Positions 48,521 through 57,589 are shown, counted from the first letter of the stretch. The stretch is DNA of 64,000 bases from Paenibacillus amylolyticus (GCF_029689945.1 NZ_CP121451.1:1178001-1242000); one strand, 5' to 3'. Program-made: numbers and translations. The notes: generated by a model not told the origin, from the letters alone.

Positions 48521-48875
48521 TCCCTCCGATTTTTAGAGTTATATAATCATCCGAACAGATTGAGTGAGATAAGTATCCTATTTACACGATAACGGAAGGT
48601 TGTTCTGTCTACGAAGCTTCAGTGTAAATTGAACAGTTTAACATATACAGTTTCGGCTAAAAGCACATCTATAGTTATTAACCCGTCAACAGGAAAAAGG
48701 AACAAGAAATTTCGTAAGGGTATTCTATACTTCTATTCTATATGAAACAAACCCTGCCCTGCACTCTTCAGAGACATGTTTATCAAAAAAAATAGAACAT
48801 CTCCCGCTAGGCCTATTCAATCTACCCTTCAAACGGGTATAGATGAAGTAAATATGCCAATTTGGAGGGGAAGAT
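48521..48875. other. Divergent intergenic region without recognisable gene
   Basis: 355 nt between the divergent leucine-rich-repeat and lipid-kinase genes. It is AT-rich and presumably carries both promoters. I see no convincing small ORF or hairpin. Confidence 0.5.
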
Positions 48876-49772
48876 GTGAGTATGCGCCAAGCCATGATCA
48901 TTAGCAATCCGTCATCAGGTAAGGAAGAGGCCGAACAGTATGTGTCCCAAGTCAGAGAAATTCTGGAGTCACAGCAGTACGAGGTGGCGGTTAACGAGAC
49001 GGCCGGGGAAGGTGATGCGACGGACTTTTGCCTGAACGCCTGCAAGGAAGGTTGTGATCTGGTTATTTCCATCGGAGGCGATGGCACTCTGCATGAGACG
49101 ATCAATGGCATGATGGATCAGAAGCATCGTCCCCGACTGGGCGTTGTACCGCTAGGTACGGTGAATGATTTCGCGCGTGCGCTGAATATCTCGCTTGACC
49201 CCGAGGAGGCCATTCGGCAATTACGTTCGGATCAGACCCATATCGTGGATATCGGCAAAATCAATGATCGCCTGTTTGCCAACGTGGTGGCAGCAGGTTC
49301 TTTGGCAGAAGCGCTATTCTCCGTATCCTCGGAAGAGAAGTCGAAGCTGGGCTCATTTGCATATCTAAAGGAAGGTTTGAAAGACCTGGTGAATACACCA
49401 GCCAATCAACTGACCATTGAATATGACGGCCAAATCTGGGAGGGAGAATCTCCTCTTTTTCTGGCGGCGCTGACCAATTCGGTTGGAGGATTCCAGAAGT
49501 TGTCCCCGGATGCTGAGGTGGATGATGGTCTGATACACTGTTTTGTTGTTCGCAACATTAGTGTGTTCAACAGCCTGACACTGGGTACTTCCCTGTTCTT
49601 TGGCAATCTGAAGGACCATAAGGATGTGGACTATTTTACGGCCAAAGAAGTTCATGTCCGCTCAGATGAAGCCATTCGCACGAATGTGGATGGTGAGCAA
49701 GGTCCTGCCTTGCCTATTCACATCCGTGTCCTGCCAAGACATATTGAGGTCATCGTGCCTGAAGATATATAA
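48876..49772 (+). CDS. Diacylglycerol kinase / YegS-like lipid kinase
   Basis: 298 residues, intact. The DAGK catalytic domain has AMIISNPSSGK at the N-terminus, the ATP-site motif SIGGDGTLHETINGM and GVVPLGTVNDFARAL. The C-terminal beta-sandwich contains NSVGGFQKLSPDAEVDDGLIHCFVV and RTNVDGEQGP. Members phosphorylate diacylglycerol to phosphatidic acid at the inner membrane face; DagK is the housekeeping member in Bacillus, and this may be it or a paralogue. GTG 48876 is favoured by GGAGG at 48864-48868; ATG 48882 is possible. Confidence 0.9.
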   Translation: MSMRQAMIISNPSSGKEEAEQYVSQVREILESQQYEVAVNETAGEGDATDFCLNACKEGCDLVISIGGDGTLHETINGMMDQKHRPRLGVVPLGTVNDFARALNISLDPEEAIRQLRSDQTHIVDIGKINDRLFANVVAAGSLAEALFSVSSEEKSKLGSFAYLKEGLKDLVNTPANQLTIEYDGQIWEGESPLFLAALTNSVGGFQKLSPDAEVDDGLIHCFVVRNISVFNSLTLGTSLFFGNLKDHKDVDYFTAKEVHVRSDEAIRTNVDGEQGPALPIHIRVLPRHIEVIVPEDI

Positions 49773-49919
49773 TTCATTCCTGCGTAATTACAGGTTAAGA
49801 CTCAGAACCTATCATTTCTCCATATGAATATAGGATAAATCTATTGAAACCGATTGCAGATGTGTGTCACAATCATAGATAAGATACACGATAATATTCG
49901 AATATGGAGGGAAAACATC

Positions 49920-50837
49920 TTGAGAACCATTAAATTGGGCAGCAGCACACTGGAAGTACCTGTAGTCGCTGTGGGTTGCATGCGGATTAATTCACTGGAC
50001 GGTAAGGAAGCTGAACATTTTGTTCGTTCTGCCATGGAGGTCGGCGCGAATTTCTTCGACCATGCAGACATATATGGTACAGGAACATGTGAGGAGATCT
50101 TCGCTGAAGCGGTGCAGATGAATCCCCAGGTTCGTGAAAATATGATTCTTCAATCCAAATGCGGTATCCGCAAAGGCATGTTTGATTTCTCCAAAGAGCA
50201 CATTCTGAATTCGGTCGATGGCATCCTGCAACGTCTGAAAACGGAATATCTTGACGTTCTGCTGCTGCATCGTCCAGATGCTTTGGTTGAGCCGGAGGAA
50301 GTGGCTGAAGCCTTTGATCAACTGGAGCGCGAAGGCAAAGTGCGTCACTTTGGGGTGTCGAACCAGAATCCAAACCAGATCGAATTGTTGCAAAAATACG
50401 TGAAACAGCCGCTGGTAGCCAACCAGTTGCAGATGAGTATTACCAACACTACGATGATTGACAGTGGAATCAACGTGAACATGGAGAACGATGCCGCGGT
50501 TAACCGTGACGGTAGCATCCTGGATTACTGTCGTCTGCATGATATCACCATTCAGCCGTGGTCTCCGTTCCAGTACGGATTCTTCGAAGGTGTATTCCTG
50601 GGCAGCGACAAGTTCCCGGAATTGAATGCGAAAATCGATGAGATTGCTGCGAAGTATGACGTGAGCAATACAACGATTGCAATTGCATGGTTGCTTCGTC
50701 ATCCTGCGCAGATGCAGCCTGTGACGGGCACGATGAATATTGAACGTCTGCAAGACTGTGTGAAAGCAGGAGATGTTCATCTTACTCGTCCGGAGTGGTA
50801 TGAAATTTACCGTGCCGCAGGCAATATCCTGCCTTAA
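49920..50837 (+). CDS. Aldo/keto reductase (YdhF/YcsN type)
   Basis: About 305 residues, intact. A TTG start at 49920 follows GGAGGG with 8-nt spacing; an in-frame ATG at 49854 lacks a ribosome binding site. Barrel motifs: VAVGCMRINSLDG, NFFDHADIYGTGTCEEIF (catalytic Asp and Tyr), ILQSKCGIR (catalytic Lys), LDVLLLHRPDAL (catalytic His), VRHFGVSNQNPNQIELL and TIQPWSPFQYG. NADPH-dependent reductase of unknown carbonyl substrate. A large antisense frame here is a shadow. Confidence 0.92.
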   Translation: MRTIKLGSSTLEVPVVAVGCMRINSLDGKEAEHFVRSAMEVGANFFDHADIYGTGTCEEIFAEAVQMNPQVRENMILQSKCGIRKGMFDFSKEHILNSVDGILQRLKTEYLDVLLLHRPDALVEPEEVAEAFDQLEREGKVRHFGVSNQNPNQIELLQKYVKQPLVANQLQMSITNTTMIDSGINVNMENDAAVNRDGSILDYCRLHDITIQPWSPFQYGFFEGVFLGSDKFPELNAKIDEIAAKYDVSNTTIAIAWLLRHPAQMQPVTGTMNIERLQDCVKAGDVHLTRPEWYEIYRAAGNILP

Positions 50838-50879
50838 TTCCAAGATATAATGAGCATACTGACTAATGAGTCAGTTGAG

Positions 50880-50909
50880 AACACGAGCCGATAGTTGGCT
50901 CGTGTTTTT
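50880..50909 (+). terminator. Intrinsic terminator
   Basis: AACACGAGCC-GATAGTT-GGCTCGTG hairpin followed by five T. Confidence 0.9.
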
Positions 50910-51025
50910 GTCTGTTTTCAAGGTTTGATGCCAAGCGCATTTCCGATATAAAATATGGATAGACGTTTTTTGATTTTATAAAAGGATTAAAATGGTTTTT
51001 ATACAAATTAGTTGAATTTATTATA

Positions 51026-51054
51026 TTGACCGCTACTTTCTAATTACATATAAT
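51026..51054 (+). promoter_or_regulatory. Strong sigma-A promoter of the AloR-like gene
   Basis: TTGACC (51026-51031), a 17-nt spacer and a perfect TATAAT (51049-51054), about 60 nt before the TTG start codon, inside a markedly AT-rich region. Confidence 0.75.
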
Positions 51055-51112
51055 TACTTTTGCATACCGATAATCCTGTTTATGTTTTTTTATTTTGGAG
51101 GGTGGTGTTTGT

Positions 51113-52495
51113 TTGGAGCCAACAACCACGATACGCGATCATTTAGAGAGTTATTTGAAGCGTGAACAGATGTCCATTAGTCATTTTTCGGAGACGTCGG
51201 GGATTAATTCAGGTACGCTGAGCAACATTTTGAATAAAAATCGGCCTATTGCCATGCAGCAGCTGGACCGCATTACTTCCGCCATGCGATTGGAGGAAGG
51301 CTACTTCTATGAGTTATACATAGATGAGTGTTTTGTGCATGCAACACCGGACTGGCGAAGACTGGGACCTTTTCTTCATCGCTGTGCCGAGTTGGACAAG
51401 CTGGACTGTATTGAAGAGGTTATTCGTCTGATGATGGATAATCTGTCCTATATTCCTTTGTTATTTGATGTGGCTGAAGAATTCTACCAAGCGGGTAAAT
51501 TCAAACCGGCCATTCTTTTATATGAGAACATCGCTGAAAGCGAGAAAATGCAGCATTCCGAGCGGCTTGCACTCTGTCAGTATCGACTGTTCCGATTGGG
51601 GTTAACCAATGATCAGCAGCGGAATCTGATTATTGCAGCCCGGTTTGAATACTATGTGGATCGGCTGGATGAACGCTACCAGTTGGATGCGCTGAACGAG
51701 CTGATTAATGCTTTTGGAGCATTGCATAGATGGAACAAGGTTCAGGAGTTAGCTGATAAATTGAAAGTAAAAGCGTCCATCCATTACGAGATGAATGGTC
51801 GACGGAAGCAAGAAGAGACGAAAAGACCCATTGTGTTTTATATACTTTATTCTTATCTAGCCGCAGGAAGTGCCTGTTATCATTTGAAGGACTACACTGG
51901 GGCGCTTAAATATGTTTCTTTATATTCAGATAACGGCTGGGTGAGGGACCCGGATCAAGATGAAATGGTCGTGATGAATCAGTTTCAGGAATGGGCTGAA
52001 GCCAATCGTTATATATATCACTTAATGGGTGGTCAATTTGAGGTATTACCTGATTATCTGGCGTATATTTCAACAAAGGAAAATGAGATATTCCCAGCGC
52101 TATGTGATATTGTAACGGCGGCTAATCGCTATGATAAGGATATTGATCATGTACTCAAACAGTATGAATCCTACTTCACTTATCAGGAGCAGAGTAACCG
52201 AATTGGCAAAGTGAGCAGACAGGTTACAGATGACCGATATTTAAGACTTTTAGCAGATTTGGGTGCATACTATTTAAAGAAGGACGAGTTTCATTTAGGG
52301 ATAGAATTTGTTCTGGATAGTTTAAGATTTTCTATTGAAATTAGCAGTGGGCGAGGTATGCTTAGAGGTGTCGGACTGTTTGAGCAATACCGGGAGTTTG
52401 CATCTGAGACGGCGAAACAGCAATACAAAAAGATAATTAGTGAGGTGCAGAAACTCAATGAAGAGAAAGTTGGCTTTGCTGATAGTTACCTGTAG
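51113..52495 (+). CDS. AloR/AimR-like peptide-receptor transcriptional regulator (HTH + TPR)
   Basis: 460 residues from TTG 51113 (GGAGGG at 51097-51102). The N-terminal helix-turn-helix (TIRDHLESYLKREQMSISHFSETSGINSGTLSNILN, to ~residue 60) is followed by ~400 residues of helical TPR-like repeats (FYQAGKFKPAILLYENIAESEKM, YLAAGSACYHLKDYTGALKYVSLY, GAYYLKKDEFHLGIEFVLDSL). This is the architecture of RRNPP peptide receptors, closest to the AimR-like AloR proteins described in Paenibacillus. A small secreted-type pro-peptide gene overlaps its 3' end in another frame, as expected for a cognate signal. Targets unknown; the adjacent spo0E-like gene is a candidate. Assignment to AloR rests on architecture and context. 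Confidence 0.75.
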   Translation: MEPTTTIRDHLESYLKREQMSISHFSETSGINSGTLSNILNKNRPIAMQQLDRITSAMRLEEGYFYELYIDECFVHATPDWRRLGPFLHRCAELDKLDCIEEVIRLMMDNLSYIPLLFDVAEEFYQAGKFKPAILLYENIAESEKMQHSERLALCQYRLFRLGLTNDQQRNLIIAARFEYYVDRLDERYQLDALNELINAFGALHRWNKVQELADKLKVKASIHYEMNGRRKQEETKRPIVFYILYSYLAAGSACYHLKDYTGALKYVSLYSDNGWVRDPDQDEMVVMNQFQEWAEANRYIYHLMGGQFEVLPDYLAYISTKENEIFPALCDIVTAANRYDKDIDHVLKQYESYFTYQEQSNRIGKVSRQVTDDRYLRLLADLGAYYLKKDEFHLGIEFVLDSLRFSIEISSGRGMLRGVGLFEQYREFASETAKQQYKKIISEVQKLNEEKVGFADSYL

Positions 52496-52598
52496 TTTCG
52501 TTGTATTCATCGTAGCTCCTGCTACGGAACCTGTCCCAGACGAGAAAATCCCGAACCCCGAAATTTTGAGACCTGCTGATCATGGATTTGGAACTTAA
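52458..52598 (+). CDS. AloP/Phr-like signalling pro-peptide (46 residues)
   Basis: A small gene overlapping the last 38 nt of the receptor gene in a different frame. ATG 52458 has GAGGTG at 52442-52447. The product has a basic N-terminus (MKRK), a hydrophobic export segment LALLIVTCSFVVFIVAPA and a short exported tail. The tail begins TEPVPDEKIPNPE and ends ILRPADHGFGT. A signal peptide plus short tail with a C-terminal candidate peptide (for example RPADHGFGT or a shorter form) is the Phr/AimP/AloP layout: export, cleavage, re-import by oligopeptide permease, binding to the TPR receptor. A terminator follows 14 nt after the stop. Confidence 0.72.
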   Translation: MKRKLALLIVTCSFVVFIVAPATEPVPDEKIPNPEILRPADHGFGT

Positions 52599-52611
52599 TA
52601 AAATGGTAAAC

Positions 52612-52647
52612 GGACGCTTCTGAATCATTTCAGAAGCGTTCTTTTTA
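52612..52647 (+). terminator. Intrinsic terminator of the receptor/pro-peptide pair
   Basis: GGACGCTTCTGA-ATCATT-TCAGAAGCGTTC followed by TTTTTA. Confidence 0.88.
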
Positions 52648-52737
52648 TGTATCAAAGTGGAAGAATAAGTATGTCGTATCTCACATGCGCTTTTGATTGG
52701 CATAATACACTAAAATATGACAAAAAGGAGGGGTATT

Positions 52738-52908
52738 ATGGAGCGCCTGGATTTGATGTTACGAATCGAAGATGCCAGACAGTTGTTATATCGCATGCAT
52801 ATGGAATACGGCAGTCTGCTTCATCCTGAAGTAATCCAGCAATCCGTAGTCCTGGACGGTCTTATTAATCAATACAACAAAGTCAACGTAGGAAAGACGC
52901 TCAATTAA
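52738..52908 (+). CDS. Spo0E-like aspartyl-phosphate phosphatase
   Basis: 56 residues with AAGGAGGGG upstream of ATG 52738. The helix-loop-helix LRIEDARQLLYRMHMEYGSLLHPEVIQQSVVLDGLINQY matches the Spo0E consensus, with a QSVVLD variant of the usual SQxLD dephosphorylation motif. Such proteins remove phosphate from Spo0A-P and delay sporulation. Its position right after the quorum-sensing pair is suggestive of a link between cell density and sporulation, but it has its own ribosome binding site beyond a terminator. Confidence 0.82.
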   Translation: MERLDLMLRIEDARQLLYRMHMEYGSLLHPEVIQQSVVLDGLINQYNKVNVGKTLN

Positions 52909-52935
52909 GTTCGCCTATTTACATTTGCGTTTTTG

Positions 52936-52966
52936 TATACTATAGTTAGTTACATGAGTAACTAAC
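52936..52966 (+). promoter_or_regulatory. Promoter with GntR-type operator
   Basis: A TATACT -10 box (52936-52941) is followed directly by a perfect dyad, GTTAGTTAC (52945-52953) and GTAACTAAC (52958-52966) with a 4-nt spacer. It sits over the start of transcription, typical of autoregulation by YtrA-subfamily GntR repressors. Confidence 0.72.
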
Positions 52967-53007
52967 CGACTAACTAACCAATGAATACGTATGAAAGTTG
53001 GAGGCAC

Positions 53008-53388
53008 ATGAAATCGACTTTGGATGAATCTCAGCCCATTTTTCATCAGATTGCCACGATGATTATGGACGATATTGTGGAAGGCAGATTGAAGGTGGAA
53101 GAACAGGTTCCCTCAACCAATGAACTGTCACGCTTCTACAATATCAATCCGGCTACAGCCCGCAAAGGACTGCAGGAGCTTGTGGACAAAGGGATTATAT
53201 ACAAACAGCGAGGTGTTGGGATGTTTGTGGCGAAGGGAGCAAGAGAAGCCTTGCTCATTGAACGGAAGCAGGATTTTTATGAAGAATACATCAAGCCTTT
53301 ACTTGAAGAAGCCAGACGGATTCACATGAATGAAGATATGATCATTGATCTGATTCGCGGCAAGAAGGATAAGGAGAGTGAATTATGA
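53008..53388 (+). CDS. GntR-family (YtrA subfamily) repressor
   Basis: About 126 residues. The winged helix PIFHQIATMIMDDIVEGRLKVEEQVPSTNELSRFYNINPATARKGLQELVDKGIIYKQRGVGMFVAKGA is characteristic, with a short C-terminal dimerisation helix as in YtrA. The start at 53008 is the usual family N-terminus, though GGAGG is close; ATG 52981 is an alternative. The stop overlaps the ABC ATPase start. It likely represses its own operon through the dyad at 52945-52966 and responds to cell-envelope stress as in Bacillus ytr operons (inference). Confidence 0.87.
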   Translation: MKSTLDESQPIFHQIATMIMDDIVEGRLKVEEQVPSTNELSRFYNINPATARKGLQELVDKGIIYKQRGVGMFVAKGAREALLIERKQDFYEEYIKPLLEEARRIHMNEDMIIDLIRGKKDKESEL

Positions 53389-54260
53389 TTCATATGGAGC
53401 AGGTCAACTACAGTTATCAAGAGACACCCGTTCTGAAGCAGGTTACGCTGCACGAGAGTGAGCCCATCATTAGTGCCATCTGGGGAAGAAATGGAGCGGG
53501 CAAAACAACATTGATGAGTTTGCTCGCAGGACATAACCGCCCGGATCGTGGAACCGTGCAGATCATGGGTCAAGATCCCTATAATAATCTGGCTGCCCAA
53601 GAGCATCTCTGCTATATCCAGGAGAATCATCCCCTGGGGAAGAACTGGACGGTTAATGACATGGTCACCATGGGGAGATACTTTCATCCACAGTGGAATC
53701 AGGAATTGGCGGAGCGTTTAATTGATATGTTTGAGCTACCAGCGAAGAAGAAGATCGTTAAATTTTCGAAAGGCATGAAGACTGCGGCTCAAATTACATT
53801 GGGTCTGGCCAGTAATGCCAAGATCACCATTCTGGATGAACCCACCAATGGACTCGATGCCGAGAAGCGTAAATTCTTCTACAATGCGTTACTGGAAAGT
53901 TATGAAGATAACCCGCGTCTGATCCTGATCTCCAGCCATCATATTGAGGAGATTCAGCCTTTGTGTGAGTCCCTTATCGTTTTGCAAGCCGGCGAGGTGT
54001 TGTTCAATCAGCCTATGGAAGAGATGCGCGAAAAAGGAGTTCTTCTAACAGGGAGAATGGAAGATGTTAATCGGGTGACAGCAGATGTTAAAGTTATAGA
54101 GTCTTCCCGGATGGGATCGACTGTAAAAGTGATGATTGATGAGCCCTATTCGAAAATGTGGAAGGATATCGCTCAGACACAGGGACTTTCCATTGAGAAA
54201 GCAGCCTTACAGGATTATTTGGTTAACAGGACCCGTAAACAAGAGGGGGTTAAACCATGA
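53385..54260 (+). CDS. ABC transporter ATP-binding protein (YtrB-like)
   Basis: 291 residues. Walker A GRNGAGKTT, Q-loop YIQENHPLG, signature FSKGMKTAAQI, Walker B ITILDEPTNGLDAEKR and switch His ISSHHIEE. The FSKGM variant of the signature is usual in YtrB/export-type ATPases. The C-terminal ~80 residues are an accessory domain. Overlaps the preceding GntR gene and the following permease gene, so all three form one operon. Confidence 0.92.
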   Translation: MIHMEQVNYSYQETPVLKQVTLHESEPIISAIWGRNGAGKTTLMSLLAGHNRPDRGTVQIMGQDPYNNLAAQEHLCYIQENHPLGKNWTVNDMVTMGRYFHPQWNQELAERLIDMFELPAKKKIVKFSKGMKTAAQITLGLASNAKITILDEPTNGLDAEKRKFFYNALLESYEDNPRLILISSHHIEEIQPLCESLIVLQAGEVLFNQPMEEMREKGVLLTGRMEDVNRVTADVKVIESSRMGSTVKVMIDEPYSKMWKDIAQTQGLSIEKAALQDYLVNRTRKQEGVKP

Positions 54261-54953
54261 ATGCAGTACAAGGCACCAATCGACTGATTCGGGATGATAT
54301 GCGATTGTATTTGATCATATTCACATCCATTTCGCTAATGCTCACTGTTGTATATTTGGCTATCGGGCTCATCTTTGATGTCTCGTACACCACACAATTG
54401 TTTGGCCCCATGTACGGGGGATATGTACGTTTGCAATCGGGGGATCATTACATTGTTCCCGGTTGCGATCGGTATGGGTAGTACGCGAATTCAATTCATG
54501 AAATCCTTCTATATGAATTCGGTATGGATGGTTGCAGGTACCATGGTCATTCTACATGTAGTGTATTTCCTCATCCATTTGCTTCAGGAAAGGGGGATTG
54601 TTGACGTTACCCTCTATCAACCAGGCATGTTGTATTCAAACGAATATCAATTCTTATCCTACCTGTGGATTGATCTGATGTGTGGCTATTTCGTACTGGG
54701 AATCTCGGTCTTCCCGACAGTTTGTTGGATGCGATTGGGGTTGCGTAACTTCTTCATTATGTTCTTTGGGGTAGGCTTGGTCATTACGCTGATCATAACA
54801 TTGGGCGATCTTGGTGAGTTGATGTTGTGGATTGCTGGAATTAATCGCATGACATTGTTCACCGCTCTTGGGTTCATAGGTGGTGCGCTACTTCTCTCTA
54901 CGTACCCGATGATGAAGAATGCGCCGCTAACCATGAAATCCCAAAAAGACTGA
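54257..54953 (+). CDS. ABC transporter membrane subunit (two frameshifts)
   Basis: About 232 residues after correction, with ~6 hydrophobic helices (LIIFTSISLMLTVVYLAIGLIF, GIITLFPVAIGMGSTRIQF, VAGTMVILHVVYFLIHLL, LMCGYFVLGISVFPTVCWM, FIMFFGVGLVITLIITL, LFTALGFIGGALLL). Lost bases at 54430-54432 (T) and 54439-54443 (G) fall within 15 nt; repairing both gives one frame reading YVRFAIGGIITLF. Its start overlaps the ATPase stop by ATGA. Probably the permease of an exporter or bacitracin/antibiotic-stress-type ABC system; substrate unknown. Confidence 0.78.
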
Positions 54954-55015
54954 CAACATATTGCTACATGAATGAACTGGAGCTAATGAAACGATACGAA
55001 AATTCCTGTAATACC

Positions 55016-55047
55016 AAAAACACGAGTGCGAAATGCCTCGTGTTTTT
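55016..55047. terminator. Bidirectional intrinsic terminator
   Basis: AAAAACACGAG-TGCGAAATGC-CTCGTGTTTTT between the converging ABC operon and the next gene. Confidence 0.88.
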
Positions 55048-55100
55048 GCATATCATTTTGATCACTGAATCTACCTATTTCAAATTGAAATGTGTGTACG

Positions 55101-55615
55101 TTATGCCTGAGCTTGCGGCTTGAATCCTTCGTCATGGAGATATTCGCCAGCTTCGCTGCGTGTTTCGAAGGCCATATCCAGATTATCGCCAGAATACACA
55201 TACCACATGTCATCTTCATATTTTAAAGTCAGCGTATGTCCCTCTTCATCGACCCATGTTCCGCCGCCTGTAGAGGTTGGAGCCAATGCAGGAGCAACTT
55301 TTACTTGTTCTGGCTCTTCGAATTCAACTGCGTTGGGATTGTGTGACATCGCTTGGATCGTTTCATCCAACAAGGTGCGCAGATCAGCTTCGGAGTAATC
55401 CCGAATATTGACGAATCCTTTTGCATCGGTCTCAACGTTGGGCAGTAGCCCTGCATAGATATAACCGTTACCGTTCGGGTGAATATGGAGAGCAACAATT
55501 TTTTTATCATACGCACTTTCCTCGTAGTGGAAATTCACACGGCCGAGAGAACGTCCTTGCGTTGCAGTTGGGGATACGATTGTAACACTTCAAGCTTTTG
55601 TTCCACGTTAAGCAT
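55101..55615 (-). CDS. Hypothetical protein (one frameshift)
   Basis: ATG 55615 follows CTAGGAGG. The first segment reads MLNVEQKLEVLQSYPQLQRK; after restoring a lost base near 55542 it joins RVNFHYEESAYDKKIVALHIHPNGNGYIYAGL... for ~171 residues. The C-terminal ~40 residues (GHTLTLKYEDDMWYVYSGDNLDMAFETRSEAGEYLHDEGF) look like a small beta/alpha domain. No signal peptide or membrane helix. I do not recognise a characterised family. Confidence 0.6.
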
Positions 55616-55667
55616 AATTGCCTCCTAGTTAATGTCGGGTAGGGGTGATTATACCATAGGTGATCGC

Positions 55668-56453
55668 TTATGACGATTCGGAACTACGCATCAAAATGCT
55701 TTGTCCCAGCTCTTTCAGGTGTTCCATCGCTTGCAGGTAGGGATAAGGCCCATAGCTTACACGCGCTACGCCCAGTGCGGCAAGTTGTTTGGGGGAAGGC
55801 TCAGGAGACGTAACCATAACGTTAATGGGCAGCGGTGAACGCTCACACAATTCCTGAATCAGTTCGTGATCCTGCAGACCGGGTACAAACAGACCGCTGG
55901 CTCCTGCATCTGCATAACGGTTCGAACGTATAAGTGCTTCCTCCAGGAGGGAATGGTTATGGTGTTCAGGTGCATGTTGCAGGAAAATATCTGTGCGGGC
56001 GTTAATGAACAACGGGATTCCTGCCTGCTCCGCTGCTTCCCGGGCGGCGGACAGTCTCAGGCATTGCTCCTCCACGGTGTACAATCCCAAGCCAGTGGGA
56101 AGTTGATCTTCCATGTTGACGCCTACAGCACCATGATCAATGACTTGCAGGATATTTTGCTTCACTTCTGACACCAACCTCCCATACCCTCCCTCTATAT
56201 CGATCGTTACAGGCAGATCCACGCTCGCTGTGATCCGTGCGAGATTGGCAAGCACCAGATGGAATGGCATGGCTTCGCCATCTTGCTCACCGTGGGCCGC
56301 AGCAACGGACCAGCTTCCGGTAGCGATGGCTGTTGCGCCTGCGGATTGAATGGCTTGTGCACTTCCGGCATCCCACACATTGACCAGAACAAGTGGTTTG
56401 CCTTTTACATGATATTGTTGGAACAACACTGCTTTCTCTTCTAATGTACTCAT
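55668..56453 (-). CDS. Isocitrate lyase/PEP mutase family protein
   Basis: 261 residues, intact. Barrel motifs: LVLVNVWDAGSAQAIQSAGATAIATGSW (substrate loop), LPVTIDIEGGYG (metal-binding Asp/Glu), GAVGVNMEDQLP, LFINARTDIFL and ADAGASGLFVPGL. The active-site lid typical of isocitrate lyase is absent, as in the PEP mutase/oxaloacetate-decarboxylase-like subgroup. Probable C-C or P-C bond lyase; substrate unknown. AAGGAGGG precedes ATG 56453. Encoded just downstream of ada on the same strand. Confidence 0.85.
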   Translation of the reverse strand: MSTLEEKAVLFQQYHVKGKPLVLVNVWDAGSAQAIQSAGATAIATGSWSVAAAHGEQDGEAMPFHLVLANLARITASVDLPVTIDIEGGYGRLVSEVKQNILQVIDHGAVGVNMEDQLPTGLGLYTVEEQCLRLSAAREAAEQAGIPLFINARTDIFLQHAPEHHNHSLLEEALIRSNRYADAGASGLFVPGLQDHELIQELCERSPLPINVMVTSPEPSPKQLAALGVARVSYGPYPYLQAMEHLKELGQSILMRSSESS

Positions 56454-56526
56454 AGTATGATGACCCTCCTTTGTTATATCATGTATTCCTTTGGATATTG
56501 GATGCGTACTGTGTTACTTGATTCCG

Positions 56527-57589
56527 TTATTCGCTGCGATCCGGCGCCTGTCCCTGTTTCTCGTGAGTCAAAAGCCAGTTCTTGCGAGTTAATCCCCGCC
56601 GTAACCACCGAGTTCACCACTGGCATTGATCACACGGTGACATGGAATCACAATCGCAAGCTGATTGGCCCCATTTGCCTGTGCCACGGCTCGACACGCC
56701 GTTGGTTTGCCCAGTGCATTTGCAATCTCCTGATATGACCTCGTTTCACCAGCCGGAATGGCCATTAACTGTTCCCACACACGTTTTTGAAATAGTGTTC
56801 CTAAACAGAACAACGGTGTGTCGAATGCTGTCCGTTTTCCCTGAAAGTACTCGTTTAGCTCAGACTCAATGGACTGAATGGGAGCCGTAGTGCCAGGTAC
56901 AATAGCGGATTTGGTTCGTTTGCGCAGGCGCTCAACCTCGCGTTCCAGACCTCTACGATCCACAAATTCCAGTAAATATAGAGCCTCGTCATCCGCTATA
57001 GCCATCATCGGACCAAGGCGGGTGTCAATCCAGGACGCTTTTAGAATCTGCCCTTCATGCACTTGGGTAGGAGCCGCACCCATGATCCGTGAAAAGGCAT
57101 CACGGAAGCCACTGCTTGACTCATAACCCGTAGATAATTGGCTATCAATCACGGTGCGACCGGAGCGAATATTCTTCAGTGCAAGTCCCATACGGCGGGC
57201 ACGGGCATACTCGACAAATGTCATACCAAACCGCTTCTTAAACTGACGGCGAGCCGTGGATTCATCGATGGAGAGTGCCTTGAAGTCCTGTCCTTTCCAA
57301 CGTTTCTCCGGATTTTCTCCACAGCTTCCACTAATATGCGAACGACATCGGATACCTGGTTGGGGTGAGAGAGCGGGCGACAGCGCTGGCAAGGGCGATA
57401 AGAGGCCAGAAGGGCTTGCTGAGCCGTCTCATAGAATTCGCAGTTTTCGAATTTGGGTTTTCGCGCTGGACATGTGGGGCGACAGAACACACCTGTGGTT
57501 CGGACCCCGACGTAGAATAAACCCTCGTATTCGGAATTCTTGGCCACGAGCGCCTCGTAATATTGTTCCTTCAGATCAGCAGAAATCAT
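56527..57589 (-). CDS. ada: Bifunctional Ada: DNA repair methyltransferase and transcriptional activator (two frameshifts)
   Basis: N-terminal Ada zinc domain (LFYVGVRTTGVFCRPTCPARKPKFENCEFY...YRPCQRCRP) with four zinc Cys including the phosphotriester acceptor. An AraC-type helix-turn-helix follows (RWKGQDFKALSIDESTARRQFKKRFGMTFVEYARARRM, GYESSSGFRDAF), then the O6-alkylguanine methyltransferase domain with active-site PCHRVI. Lost bases at 57313-57316 (A on the coding strand) and 56594-56597 (G) break the raw frames. The corrected protein has ~354 residues, ends with ...GGYGGGLTRKNWLLTHEK..., and stops at 56529-56527. It repairs methylated DNA and activates its own regulon when methylated at the N-terminal Cys. 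Confidence 0.88.

Noticed and set aside
49992..50843. Long antisense open frame (283 codons) over the aldo/keto reductase
   Set aside because: It mirrors an intact gene with all catalytic motifs, has no ribosome binding site and no family resemblance; a codon-bias shadow.
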